A stretch of DNA of 64,000 nt from Bradyrhizobium sp. CCGE-LA001 (lineage in GTDB: Bacteria; Pseudomonadota; Alphaproteobacteria; Rhizobiales; Xanthobacteraceae), in assembly GCF_000296215.2 (NCBI RefSeq), contig NZ_CP013949.1, positions 1,109,501 to 1,173,500 of the forward strand, in the 5' to 3' direction. Within the stretch, counting starts at the first letter, position 1. Each line of letters starts with the position of its first letter. The position numbers and the translations under genes are program-made. This document shows positions 15,798 to 23,382 of this stretch, in pieces. The notes under the pieces were generated by a model. It did not search any database. It had not been told where the DNA came from and worked only from the letters and a program-made list of their open reading frames with translations.

Positions 15798-15894
15798 GGG
15801 TCATGAGCGCCCTTCGGAGCGCCGGCCAACTGCTTCCGGTCTACCCCTAAGAGCCGACCACACGGGACGCTGCCTAGACTTCGCAAAGGGGCCA
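15798..15894 (+). repeat. 97-nt repeat, full copy 4
   Basis: GGGTCATGAGCGCC at the start, TGCTTCCGGTCTACCCC in the middle, AGCCGA at 55-60, and CTTCGCAAAGGGGCCA at the end. Spacing of all landmarks equals that of copy 1. Confidence 0.8.
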
Positions 15895-15954
15895 ATAGGC
15901 GACTTCGCAAGTGCGTTCTGATATGAGGAGACTGCCCTTATTCATGAGGTTCAT

Positions 15955-16236
15955 ATGATAACCGACCGAAACGCGCTGTCCGTTGATGTCGAATACGTCA
16001 TTGATGCGAATGGCACGAAGACGGTTCTGGTGGTCGAGACCGACTTGCAGCTAGACCCACCCGAGATCGATTTTGATAGGGCGGCAGTGGATGCGCTTTG
16101 CTCTGATCTGGAGCGGCATCGTGCGTCAAATCCCTACATAGACGCTGTCCGGCTTACACGGAGACGGCTCGGGCCAGCCGAGCCGATAACGGTAACCGGA
16201 ACGCTCGGCGAGCACCGAATTAAGACCAAGCCCTAA
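15955..16236 (+). CDS. hypothetical protein
   Basis: This encodes 93 residues starting MITDRNALSVDVEYV. It reads as a strand-rich first half (VEYVIDANGTKTVLVVETDL) and a helix (AAVDALCSDLERHRAS) ahead of a final strand pair (PITVTGTLGEHRIK). GAGG lies five bases before the ATG. I do not recognise a family. It occupies one unit of the array. Confidence 0.55.
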   Translation: MITDRNALSVDVEYVIDANGTKTVLVVETDLQLDPPEIDFDRAAVDALCSDLERHRASNPYIDAVRLTRRRLGPAEPITVTGTLGEHRIKTKP

Positions 16237-16276
16237 CCCGAGGTAGGGGACGGCTCAGTTCACCGGATGCCCGTTC

Positions 16277-16373
16277 GGGTCAAACTCGGCGGTCCGGACC
16301 GCTGCAATCAGCTTCCGCTCTACACCCGAGAGCCGACGCCCCACCGAGCATTTCGCTGGGCAGCGATGGGCCA
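16277..16373 (+). repeat. 97-nt repeat, full copy 5
   Basis: Carries a perfect 14-bp palindrome GCGGTCCGGACCGC near its start, then the shared CTTCCGCTCTACACCC, AGCCGA and terminal GGGCCA. Confidence 0.8.
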
Positions 16374-16549
16374 TGAGCGGAAGTGCGGTCGGTTGCTGGA
16401 ACGAGTGCGCCTTAGCTTCGAGGAGAACGTCGATCTCGTCATGTTTGATTGTCAATGTTCATTGTCTCCTGTCCATCGAAGTGGAAAGCCCGCTGCGGGA
16501 TTTCGTCATGACATAGACTGCGAACGCCTGTTGCAGTACTGACTCACGT

Positions 16550-16930
16550 ATGAAGCGCTTTTCCATTTTTTTGATAGTCGGTCCTATCTTGGGATACGTC
16601 GTCATGTTGATCATGTCTGATGGATTGAAGGGCATGAGTGCGATCTTTGGTGTTGGGTTCCTCTTGTTTTTGCCCTTTGCGTTCATATTCGGCTTGGGCC
16701 CCGCTCTTATTGCGGCGGTGGCCGATCTAGCGCTTGAACGCAGCGGAGTCATGTCTGTTGGACGGTGGTTTGCAACGGGTGTGATTGGATACCTCGCAAC
16801 GTACCTCTTGGCTCTAAACAACTATTTCGCAGAGCACCCGCTGTCTTTTGATTACGGAATGGGTCTTATTGGAGCAGTCGCGGCCGTGGCGTGCTCCTGG
16901 CTCTCAGAATGGTCAAAGAAAACTGCATGA
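16550..16930 (+). CDS. four-helix membrane protein (possibly DUF5413)
   Basis: This encodes 126 residues starting MKRFSIFLIVGPILGYVV. Four hydrophobic segments (about 5-22, 32-60, 72-88, 100-118) are joined by short loops. The opening MKRFSIF..GP..G reminds me of the DUF5413 family of Rhizobiales, which I cannot verify here. Function unknown. It follows repeat copy 5 after about 180 bases. Confidence 0.6.
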   Translation: MKRFSIFLIVGPILGYVVMLIMSDGLKGMSAIFGVGFLLFLPFAFIFGLGPALIAAVADLALERSGVMSVGRWFATGVIGYLATYLLALNNYFAEHPLSFDYGMGLIGAVAAVACSWLSEWSKKTA

Positions 16931-16951
16931 ACGTTATCGGCAGTGTTCCCG

Positions 16952-17040
16952 ATGTCTGCAACGGGTCAGAAGCGGGCTCAGGCGGCATCGCCGTGAAGGT
17001 CAGCTACGGGCCAATAGACGGCATCGAAGTTTTCGCGTCA
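16952..17040 (+). repeat. degenerate repeat copy
   Basis: Starts GATGTCTGCAACGGGTCAGAAGC-type sequence and ends CAGCTACGGGCCAATAGACGG. It is shorter (about 80 nt) because the middle is missing. It lies between the genes at 16550 and 17094, as expected in the array. Confidence 0.5.
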
Positions 17041-17093
17041 CGTTTAGCTCACTATGATAGCTCGGCCAACAGAGAGAGGTGGAGGTGACCGCT

Positions 17094-17504
17094 ATGATCC
17101 GTTGGGCAGGTCTCGCGGCCACGGTTATTGCGGTGCTAGTCACTACCTTTCCGGCCGTGGCTTGCCGCGGCCGTCAATTTGAACATCGCATCCTGCTGGA
17201 CGCTATCCCGCCGGCCGTAGAAAGTAGCGAGGTCATCGCCAAAGTCGAGATTGTCGAGGTGAACATTCATCGAATTCCGGGAATGTATCCCTTTCGTGTT
17301 GCTCGCGGTCGGGTGCTCCAATCAATCCGAGGTCCTTCAGACGGACAACTTGTCGAAATCTACGCTGAAGGGGATTCATGCGGCGGCTGGCTTGATCAGC
17401 GCGCTGTTGGACGCATGGGGTTCATAGCAGGCCGCTTCAGAAAGATAGGTAGCCAACTCCTTTTCGAGGGTAGTTGGACTGACCGCCAACTCGGCAAGAT
17501 CTAA
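17094..17504 (+). CDS. secreted hypothetical protein
   Basis: This encodes 136 residues. MIRWAGLAATVIAVLVTTFP followed by AVAC is a signal peptide, and the Cys after it could be a lipoprotein or disulfide Cys. The mature part is rich in strands (VIAKVEIVEVNIHR, GRVLQSIRG, LVEIYAEG) and has a second Cys in DSCGGW. GGAGGTGA sits five bases before the ATG at 17094, so this start is preferred to GTG at 17079. The layout resembles small periplasmic beta-barrel (OB/NTR-like) proteins. Function unknown. Confidence 0.6.
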   Translation: MIRWAGLAATVIAVLVTTFPAVACRGRQFEHRILLDAIPPAVESSEVIAKVEIVEVNIHRIPGMYPFRVARGRVLQSIRGPSDGQLVEIYAEGDSCGGWLDQRAVGRMGFIAGRFRKIGSQLLFEGSWTDRQLGKI

Positions 17505-17529
17505 GGAGGCTGGGAAAGCGGAGCTATCG

Positions 17530-17612
17530 CGGGGACCGCGTCGGCTTCCGGTCAAAAGCTGCCCATGCCACGTCGTGCAGCATAGGTCTGCTGAGGGCCA
17601 AAACCGGACCCG
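17530..17612 (+). repeat. degenerate repeat copy
   Basis: Contains GTCGGCTTCCGGTCAAAAGC at the start and TCTGCTGAGGGCCAAAACCG at the end. It closes the array on the right. Confidence 0.45.
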
Positions 17613-17631
17613 CCATGTTCGTTCACTCCCT

Positions 17632-17907
17632 TTAGGGCACTCCCGGCGTAAGCTGCTCAGACTCGACAACCGGCATCTCTTTGCCTGCATCGAACTGGTC
17701 ACTCGCTATTCGCTCGATGGTCGCCCGATGCCTAATAAACGTGCCGGAGATGTCCTTCGGGTCGGTGCCGTCGACGAGGGCACGGTCGCACAAGGCCGAC
17801 CATTCGACCCTGCAGCCGATACGGTCGTCGCCGTTGAACATCGCGAACAGAACGGCTTCCATCTCGGCTTCCTGAAAGCCGCCGGAGGGATCGGGAGCAA
17901 GGGGCAT
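17632..17907 (-). CDS. DUF1488-type protein, copy 2
   Basis: This encodes 91 residues starting MPLAPDPSGGFQEAEMEAVL. FAMFNGDDRIGCRVEWSALC and FIRHRATIERIASDQFDAG match the DUF1488 pattern and copy 1 at 5151-5456 almost residue for residue. GAGGGAGATAACCG precedes the ATG. It lies 12 bases after a DUF6894 gene on the same strand, so the two form a likely operon. Function unknown. Confidence 0.75.
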   Translation of the reverse strand: MPLAPDPSGGFQEAEMEAVLFAMFNGDDRIGCRVEWSALCDRALVDGTDPKDISGTFIRHRATIERIASDQFDAGKEMPVVESEQLTPGVP

Positions 17908-17919
17908 CGGTTATCTCCC

Positions 17920-18177
17920 TCAAGAGAGGCTTCTGCTTCTCCCGGTCGGAGTTGCCCCCGCCACTTCAACTGTGGCCGACACGGTCATGATCGGGACCTC
18001 TTCCGTTCGTACGAGCACAGACAGCTTCTCGGTTAAGCTTGAAGGACTGTGGTCACGTATGGCCTCGGCCAAATATCTCATCGAGGCGTCCCGGGCAGCC
18101 TCGAAGTTCGGAAGCTCTTCGCCCTGGTCGTCAATGATGATGCCTGCAGAGTCTTGATAGTCAAAGTAGAAGCGCAT
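17920..18177 (-). CDS. DUF6894-type stress protein, copy 2
   Basis: This encodes 85 residues starting MRFYFDYQDSAGIIIDDQGE. It is the same length as copy 1 (3424-3681) and shares most positions, including ARDASMRYLAEAIRDHSPS and PIMTVSATVEVAG. The longer reading to 18255 adds an unlikely N-terminus. An EcfG-like promoter sits with its -10 element seven bases before the ATG, as in copy 1. The DUF1488 gene follows directly. Confidence 0.8.
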   Translation of the reverse strand: MRFYFDYQDSAGIIIDDQGEELPNFEAARDASMRYLAEAIRDHSPSSLTEKLSVLVRTEEVPIMTVSATVEVAGATPTGRSRSLS

Positions 18178-18184
18178 ATCGGCC

Positions 18185-18210
18185 AACAACTGCCTGAGGC
18201 GGAGCGTTCC
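18185..18210 (-). promoter_or_regulatory. EcfG-like promoter of DUF6894 copy 2
   Basis: On the minus strand: GGAAC, 17 bases, TGTT, then seven bases to the ATG at 18177. The distance from -10 to ATG is identical to that in front of copy 1. Confidence 0.5.
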
Positions 18211-18247
18211 TATCTCTGAGGAGCCGGCGCTGAGCAACTGCCTGCAC

Positions 18248-18691
18248 TTACTCAAGGTGAGCCGTTTTGCTCAGACGCGCACTTTCCGTGGCCGTACGGT
18301 CCTCCCGTATTTGCCATGTGGCCAGCGGGTCTGGGACAGCTAACGGCGCATCTGACGATGTTCGAGGTCGCGCCGTCCTGACCACACGCACTTCGGCGAG
18401 CGACGATAGCAGTTCGCGACCCACCCTTTGACACTCCGCCACATTCGCCTGAACTTGGGCGCGGAGGAGCTGGGCCTTCAACCGGAGTTGCCGGTTTTCT
18501 GCTTGGATCAGCTTAGCGTGCTCGACGCCATCGGCATTCATGAGGCGGAGGCGAGCGCGAAACGCCGTGGCCGCATTCACCAGTGTTAAGCGGGAAACGT
18601 CCACTCCCCTCAAGAGGGCCCTAGCGCCATCGTAAGGATCGCGAGGAGACCGATTGCAGCTATTGCCCAAGCCAATAGATGCATCATCCAC
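18248..18691 (-). CDS. coiled-coil hypothetical protein
   Basis: This encodes up to 147 residues; the start is uncertain, and one at the internal Met of MNADGVEHAKL would give about 98. The centre (AENRQLRLKAQLLRAQVQAN) is a strong coiled coil. The tail is Ala/Ser/Arg-rich and looks unstructured. No enzyme motif. It ends 70 bases before the DUF6894 start on the same strand. Confidence 0.4.
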   Translation of the reverse strand: MDDASIGLGNSCNRSPRDPYDGARALLRGVDVSRLTLVNAATAFRARLRLMNADGVEHAKLIQAENRQLRLKAQLLRAQVQANVAECQRVGRELLSSLAEVRVVRTARPRTSSDAPLAVPDPLATWQIREDRTATESARLSKTAHLE

Positions 18692-18818
18692 GTAGGGCGA
18701 TTACTGAACATTCCTACTCTTCCGGTGCAGCTCAACGTAGGCAACTACGTGGGTCGAGAGGCTGTTTGATCTAGATCAAAGTCCATGTGTCGCCTTAAAC
18801 CCGGTCCGTTCAGTCCCT

Positions 18819-18983
18819 TCAGGATGATGGCGGACGGCGCCCACGCCTGACGAAGTGACGAAATGCGTCGATCGTTCGGCCCAAAGAGGATGATGGCTTG
18901 GCCTTGCGGGGCGGCACAACAATCAAGACGTAGAGGACATTCAGCAGCAGCCAACTGCCGACGACCAGCAAAAGTACTTCCAT
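18819..18983 (-). CDS. small single-pass membrane protein
   Basis: This encodes 54 residues starting MEVLLLVVGSWLLLNVLYVL, one transmembrane helix, then PPRKAKPSSS, a short amphipathic helix (IDAFRHFV) and a basic tail. The composition is far more protein-like than the longer overlapping frame at 18745-19104. Ribosome binding site is weak (CGGAA, nine bases upstream). Function unknown. Confidence 0.5.
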   Translation of the reverse strand: MEVLLLVVGSWLLLNVLYVLIVVPPRKAKPSSSLGRTIDAFRHFVRRGRRPPSS

Positions 18984-19555
18984 GAAACGATTCCGGAACT
19001 TCCGGCGAAAATAAACGATCGAATAGCGCTTTATTGAAACTTAGATTGCTCGCAAATTCAAGCGCAACCGTTGATGGCCGCATGCCGCCGTCCTCTCCCT
19101 TCAAGACGGGGCAAAAGAAGACTCAAGGTCCGCTCCGGGTCAAGAACTGCCGATAGTCGCGATCTTCGCAACTTCCGCTCCACACCCAACAACGGAAGTG
19201 CCTACAGCCGAGGGCCGGACGCAATCTGGTTCATGACGCCGATACCCTAAAGGATCTCAAATTAATTCGGCGCTGGCCGATTTCGGCGCCTCCGTTCTGC
19301 CCGTATTCGGTAAACGCTGGGAAGAACCTACGGTTCTCTCAAACTAGTTTACAAGAATCGAGATCTCCTCGAACCGGCTCGAGCGCTGTGATGCAAAAGT
19401 GCGTTTGTGTAGCCGCTTGATCTGCGTTCCTTCAACTCAACAGCGGCTGTGTAAGACCTGTAAGATGCTCGTTTTCAATTGTCTCTAAGAGCATTCGCTG
19501 TCGGAAGATATACTACTCATATTCTTCTTCTGATGGTGGATGATGTTGTAGGAAT
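18984..19555. other. non-coding stretch with one repeat fragment
   Basis: Apart from the repeat fragment at 19126-19225 and a short GGCGC/GCGCC hairpin near 19270, nothing was recognised in these 570 bases. Confidence 0.35.
19126..19225 (+). repeat. degenerate copy of the 97-nt repeat
   Basis: Contains TCCGCTCCGGGTCAAGAAC, then CAACTTCCGCTCCACACCC at the shared internal position, and ends GAGGGCCGGACG. The 3' third is altered. Confidence 0.5.
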
Positions 19556-19747
19556 ATGGCAGCAAAGAAGCTTACAGCCTTACAGAATAATTTCTATTTT
19601 CTACCAGTCACCGCGTGGTGCGTTTGTGTAGCCACTCCATTTGAGGATGTTATGGGAAGGGGAAAGAAGCTTTCAGCCCTCGTGAATAATTTATCTGCTA
19701 AGAGCCCTCGATACATCGCATCGGTTCAGTCCGCGAATGGGGCGTAA
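19556..19747 (+). CDS. candidate small protein with an internal repeat
   Basis: This encodes 63 residues. AAKKLTALQNNF and GKKLSALVNNL are two copies of K-K-L-x-A-L-x-N-N about 34 residues apart, with matching DNA repeats. The segment is AT-rich compared with its surroundings. The 16-bp GTGCGTTTGTGTAGCC inside the gene also occurs 219 bases upstream. It may be a recent internal duplication. Not recognised. Confidence 0.35.
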   Translation: MAAKKLTALQNNFYFLPVTAWCVCVATPFEDVMGRGKKLSALVNNLSAKSPRYIASVQSANGA

Positions 19748-19817
19748 ATCCAATCGTTACTAGAACTCGAAATTGGGCCGTGGCACTTCTTCGCCGTGAA
19801 GGTGATAGGGGCAAAAA

Positions 19818-20696
19818 ATGGTATTTCGTCAGTACGGTGATGCAACATACAGGATTGCTTGGACTTCCGAAGGGGAGCGTATCGCGCGGGAAATCGCCGA
19901 TGCGGAGAAGGTCTCGGACGCCACAGACGAGTTGGTGATCGTGCAAATTGCAGAACGCAATCTAAAGGACATGGAGCAACGCGAGGATGCAGTTGAGTTC
20001 TTGGTCGGCGCCTTTCGCAAACATTGGGAAATCACCGAGGACATTTGCGCTTGGGAAGAAGAGAAGCTTCGTCGCCTGTTGACCGAGGTGCAATCGCGCG
20101 TATGGCAGCATCGGATTGAGGAAGAGGCCCAACTTCATCAAAAGGTTCTCGAGGATGAGAAGCGACGGAAGATGGCGCGTGCGAAGGCTGCGGCAAGGGA
20201 ACGAGCAGAGAAGGAAGCGCGCGTACGTAGCGCGAAGCTAACTAGGCAAATCGCGAAGGAATTTGGATGCACGACAAGGCAAGCGTTGAACATGAGGAAC
20301 GAGGGAACGACGGATCCAACTCGAGCGACGCGCTTGGCAGAAATTCTCGGAGGCGACCCGGAGGTATATCTGCGCCGGCGTCGTCGGCGTCGCACAACGG
20401 ATCTGGTTCCCCGCATTACCGGCATCGAACTAGAAGAGGCGTCCTTTTTCAACTTCCTCTCCGAGGAGTTGGACCGCGCAGGCGCTGGCGATATGTTGAA
20501 AAGCTTTCAAATGCGCAAAGACGAGATGCGCTGGTGGAATCCGAAGTCTCTTGAGGAGCTTTTGCAGCAAGGCCGGTTGCTCGGCCTCGAAGGAAACTTA
20601 CTGTCAGAGGCTGAGCACGTCTGGAAATCGCTGCAGGTATGGCGCATCGCGACGATTTGTCGTGTAGCAACCCACGAGATTACGGAAGGTATCTAA
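19818..20696 (+). CDS. coiled-coil protein with HTH-like segment, phage-related context
   Basis: This encodes 292 residues. Residues about 85-145 are a long charged coiled coil rich in Glu, Arg, Lys and Ala. Residues about 140-185 (LTRQIAKEFGCTTRQALN, then ATRLAEILGGDPEVYL) resemble a helix-turn-helix of the XRE kind, followed by a run of eight Arg residues. The rest is helical. It may bind DNA. The phage-type pseudogene immediately downstream suggests both came from a phage or related element. No specific function can be given. Confidence 0.6.
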   Translation: MVFRQYGDATYRIAWTSEGERIAREIADAEKVSDATDELVIVQIAERNLKDMEQREDAVEFLVGAFRKHWEITEDICAWEEEKLRRLLTEVQSRVWQHRIEEEAQLHQKVLEDEKRRKMARAKAAARERAEKEARVRSAKLTRQIAKEFGCTTRQALNMRNEGTTDPTRATRLAEILGGDPEVYLRRRRRRRTTDLVPRITGIELEEASFFNFLSEELDRAGAGDMLKSFQMRKDEMRWWNPKSLEELLQQGRLLGLEGNLLSEAEHVWKSLQVWRIATICRVATHEITEGI

Positions 20697-20822
20697 CTCC
20701 TCCGCCGTGTATCTGGCTCTCGGATGCCCCCACAGCAACCGCAGTACTTTTACCGGCGTCATCAACCGCGACGATGACGCAGACGCTTTATTCAGCCATC
20801 ACAAGCTCAAGAACGAAAAACA

Positions 20823-21331
20823 ATTGTGGTTCGCTCCAAGCACAACCGGCACTTGGACACGTGGTCGAACATCGCCAAGCTTGAGCGTGAGCCGGAAAAC
20901 GCGCGCTATTACTCGCTTCTTCAACATCGGGTCTTGGCGGCCATCGAAGACGGCAACCGCGACTTCAACGTGCGGAATGGGACTTACGCCGTGCCGGCAT
21001 CCTGAAGTGGATCCGCTTCCCTGGGGAAGACGACTCCTATGTCACCTGCAAGAGCCGGGACTTTGTGGGCATCGAATGCGGCTTGCATGGAGACCATGGC
21101 CCGAACGGCTCGCGCGGCTCCACGCGCTCGCTGAAGAAGCTAGGGCGCCCCGCCAACAAGGCGCACGACCATCAAGCAACGTGGATGGACGACACATTGT
21201 CGGCCGGCGCGTGCTCCACGCGCTTCCCGTACATGAAGGGACCGGGCGCGCATAGCATCTCGTACATCGGGACCTTCTTAAACGGCGCTCGCCAAATCCT
21301 GACGTTTTGGGCCGGGAAGTTTCGGGCGTGA
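20823..21331 (+). pseudogene. phage-type protein (A1/metallophosphoesterase-like), frameshifted
   Basis: IVVRSKHNRHLDTWSNIAKL...VLAAIEDGNRDFNV is followed in another frame by EWDLRRAGILKWIRF, GIECGLHGDHGPNGSRG, KLGRPANKAHDH and FLNGARQILTFWAGKFRA. Loss of one G near 20971 would explain the break. From memory this resembles the C-terminal part of T5 A1-like or metallophosphoesterase-like phage proteins (VRSNH, ECGMHGHLGPNG, GHTHSA). Here GHTH has become AHDH. The N-terminal part upstream is not recognisable. Confidence 0.55.
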
Positions 21332-21477
21332 TCTACCGGCGGCCTCGCAGGCGGCCCCGGTGGATTCGCCTATTAGACCCGCTCACCCTGGCTTTGCTGT
21401 GGGCACTGATCGCGTGCGATGTGCTGCGGAAGGTTAGGGGTGCGCGCGGATTCAGGTTACGCCGTCCCGTTTCTTGA
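21328..21477 (+). CDS. candidate small membrane peptide
   Basis: This encodes 49 residues from a GTG that overlaps the stop of the phage-type gene by four bases (GTGA). A basic N-terminus (IYRRPRRRPRWIR) is followed by one hydrophobic helix (LLDPLTLALLWALIACDVL) and a basic tail. This layout is seen in small phage-borne peptides. Its last 26 bases overlap the end of the DUF4145 gene on the other strand. Confidence 0.35.
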   Translation: MIYRRPRRRPRWIRLLDPLTLALLWALIACDVLRKVRGARGFRLRRPVS

Positions 21478-22246
21478 TTGCCTCTAAGGCACCCGGCGGC
21501 AGGTTTCTGAACATCTCTTGAATGCGCTTTTGAGTGGCAATGCGTCTTTCAACGACAAGGTTGATAAGTTGCAGAAGCGCCAATGCGGTCCCAACGTCTT
21601 CTTTTAAGGCAAGCTCGCCGGGGTGAACTGCGTTATTGCCAGTGACTCTCACGATGTCCAAGGCCATTTGGATTTCGGGCTCAAGACCGTTTTTGACTAG
21701 GTGCGCTATGTTGGAGTTGATGTCTTTCCCTTGGCCGCCAAAATGGGACATTAGCTTTTGGACAATGAGGCGCGATAATGCTGCCGAACCTCGGGGCGAG
21801 GCTTCGGCTATTGTAGATGCCTCCACGAAGTCTTCTTTTATGTCACCGGGCAGGTCGGGGTGCGGTTCAATCTTCACTGCGAAGGCCGGCCAAGCCACTT
21901 TGCCCTTGATCCAGAAAGCCCAACCTCCGCAGCTATGGCAAAGGCTCAAATTGACGTTCACCATTTGCCAATCGGTGTTGGTGCCATAGCGGATGATTTC
22001 ATGGGTTACGTCGTTCTTTTCGAAACGCGCTCGGAATTTGAGCCATTGCTTCTGGTCGTCTTCATCCCCGAACGCCTTTTTATAATCTAAGGCGGCAACC
22101 GTTTCAGATTCGTAGACTACGGGCTTTTTGTCTCGCTGTAGCTGTTTGACGAGGACATCAAACCAATGCTGTTGAGCTAGGGCGTTGCAGTGTGGGCACG
22201 AAAAAGAGTCAAGCCCTAGTTGCGGCGTTACCTCCTTGGGCGGCAT
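21452..22246 (-). CDS. DUF4145 domain protein with zinc knuckles
   Basis: This encodes 264 residues starting MPPKEVTPQLGLDSFSCP. Two Cys pairs (CPHC near residue 17 and CHSC near 105) suggest a zinc ribbon. The C-terminal half holds the DUF4145 pattern: SAALSRLIVQKL, a glycine turn, INSNIAHLVKNGLEPEIQ, ALDIVRVTGNNAVHPGE. DUF4145 proteins often sit in restriction-modification and other accessory islands; a nuclease or defence role is only inferred. The start at 22246 drops an unlikely 57-residue extension. Confidence 0.75.
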   Translation of the reverse strand: MPPKEVTPQLGLDSFSCPHCNALAQQHWFDVLVKQLQRDKKPVVYESETVAALDYKKAFGDEDDQKQWLKFRARFEKNDVTHEIIRYGTNTDWQMVNVNLSLCHSCGGWAFWIKGKVAWPAFAVKIEPHPDLPGDIKEDFVEASTIAEASPRGSAALSRLIVQKLMSHFGGQGKDINSNIAHLVKNGLEPEIQMALDIVRVTGNNAVHPGELALKEDVGTALALLQLINLVVERRIATQKRIQEMFRNLPPGALEAIKKRDGVT

Positions 22247-22293
22247 CGAAATTGCTCCGTGTGAGTGGCGGCGCAAGCCTACGTTGTGCAAAC

Positions 22294-22318
22294 GGAACTC
22301 GCAAGAATCTTGCGCGTT
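22294..22318 (+). promoter_or_regulatory. EcfG-type promoter of the DUF3606 gene
   Basis: GGAAC (22294-22298), 16 bases, CGTT (22315-22318). The spacer holds a small inverted repeat (GCAAG AAT CTTGC). The ATG at 22346 lies 27 bases downstream with GGAGGA in between. Confidence 0.7.
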
Positions 22319-22345
22319 GATCGCGGGGCAACGGAGGACTGTGGA

Positions 22346-22570
22346 ATGGCGAAGAAGGCCAAAAAGAAAACGGCGCGCGGGCGCAAGCAAGATCGGGCGC
22401 GCGTCGCGGGTGGTCAAGACTATGAAGTGCGATACGAAGCAAAGAAGTCGGGTCGCTCTAAGAAGTCGGTAAAGAAGGCGGTGAAGAAGGTTGGCAGTAG
22501 CCGCAAGCGAGTCGAGAAGACGCTTAAGCGCAAGAGGGCTAGAAAGTCTCTTCGGCGATCCGCTTCATAG
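22346..22570 (+). CDS. DUF3606-type small basic protein
   Basis: This encodes 74 residues starting MAKKAKKKTARGRKQDRARV. The core DYEVRYEAKKSGRSKKSVKK...VGSSRKRVEKTL matches the DUF3606 pattern of one short strand and helix pairs. The protein is extremely rich in Lys and Arg, so nucleic-acid binding is likely. The ATG at 22346 has GGAGGA eight bases upstream. The EcfG promoter in front suggests induction as part of the general stress response, as for other DUF3606 genes in Bradyrhizobium. Confidence 0.8.
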   Translation: MAKKAKKKTARGRKQDRARVAGGQDYEVRYEAKKSGRSKKSVKKAVKKVGSSRKRVEKTLKRKRARKSLRRSAS

Positions 22571-23170
22571 CGGGGCTATCCGGATCTTTGATTTTGAGCC
22601 AACGGCCAGACCTGCCCGATACATAGGGCAGGTCTTTTCGCTTCGCCACGATGCCTTCGTGTCCAAGCTTGCAAGCATGCTTGAAGATCAGCGGGCCGGT
22701 TTCCTCTAGGTGGTCGTTGAATTCTATTCCGTCCATCACCTTGTGCAGTAGATCGGCGAGCAAGAATTTCCGCCCAAACAGCGGTTGCCGGCGGACCTCC
22801 GTCCCTTCGTATTCGAGAAGGTCAAAGGCAACTAGCGACACTTCGCGGTCGTAGTCGCGGGAGTGAAGACTCGAAGTTGGGCATGCCCTTCCCGTCGTAC
22901 ACGATGCCTTCGCCGTCTAGCAGGAAGGACGTTGCCTTGATTGCGCGGGCGGCTTGGACAATTGCGCGGGTAGCGGTCCGTCCAATCGGCGCCGCGGCGG
23001 GTCTAGACGCGCACGCGGCCCTCGTGCTTTCACACCATGAGCCGGTAGCCATCGTGTTTGATTTCGTAGACCCAATCCGGCCCCACCGGTGCCGCCTTCG
23101 CTACGGTTGGAACGCAGGGCTCAATGAAGCCGGAAGCGGGGCGTACGCTGGAACTGGATCGCCATCGCAT
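22539..23170 (-). pseudogene. ATP-dependent DNA ligase (LigD-type), decayed
   Basis: Minus-strand fragments in different frames line up with the adenylation domain: FIEPCVPTVAKAAPVGPDW, YEIKHDGYRLMV (contains the K-x-D-G nucleotidyl-lysine motif), a stop, RRGADWTDRYP, then SFLLDGEGIVYDGKGMPNFE and VAFDLLEYEGTEVR...HEGIVAKRKDLPY, SGRSGRWLKIKDPDSPA. At least two in-frame stops and two frameshifts break the gene. The oligonucleotide-binding domain is absent. The 3' end overlaps the DUF3606 gene on the other strand. Confidence 0.8.
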
Positions 23171-23382
23171 GGCGACTCACATAGGGCGCATTTTTGATTT
23201 TCCAGCGGGAAGGCTGGCCGTTCATCGAAGAGGAAGCCAAGAAGTTGTGCGCGCAAATTGTGAAGCGGGCACGCGAGCCTGGCTTGGCGCTCAAGACAAC
23301 GTTGGTGTTCTCGGTCGCGTAGCACTGTGGATGGCGGCGAGTGTCGGGCCGGAGGATTGTGCACAGTCCACTGCGGATCGAC

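Noticed and set aside
13819..17612. The repeats as a CRISPR array
   Set aside because: Units are about 97 nt, imperfect, and separated by 170-700 bases of coding sequence rather than 30-40-base spacers; no cas genes.
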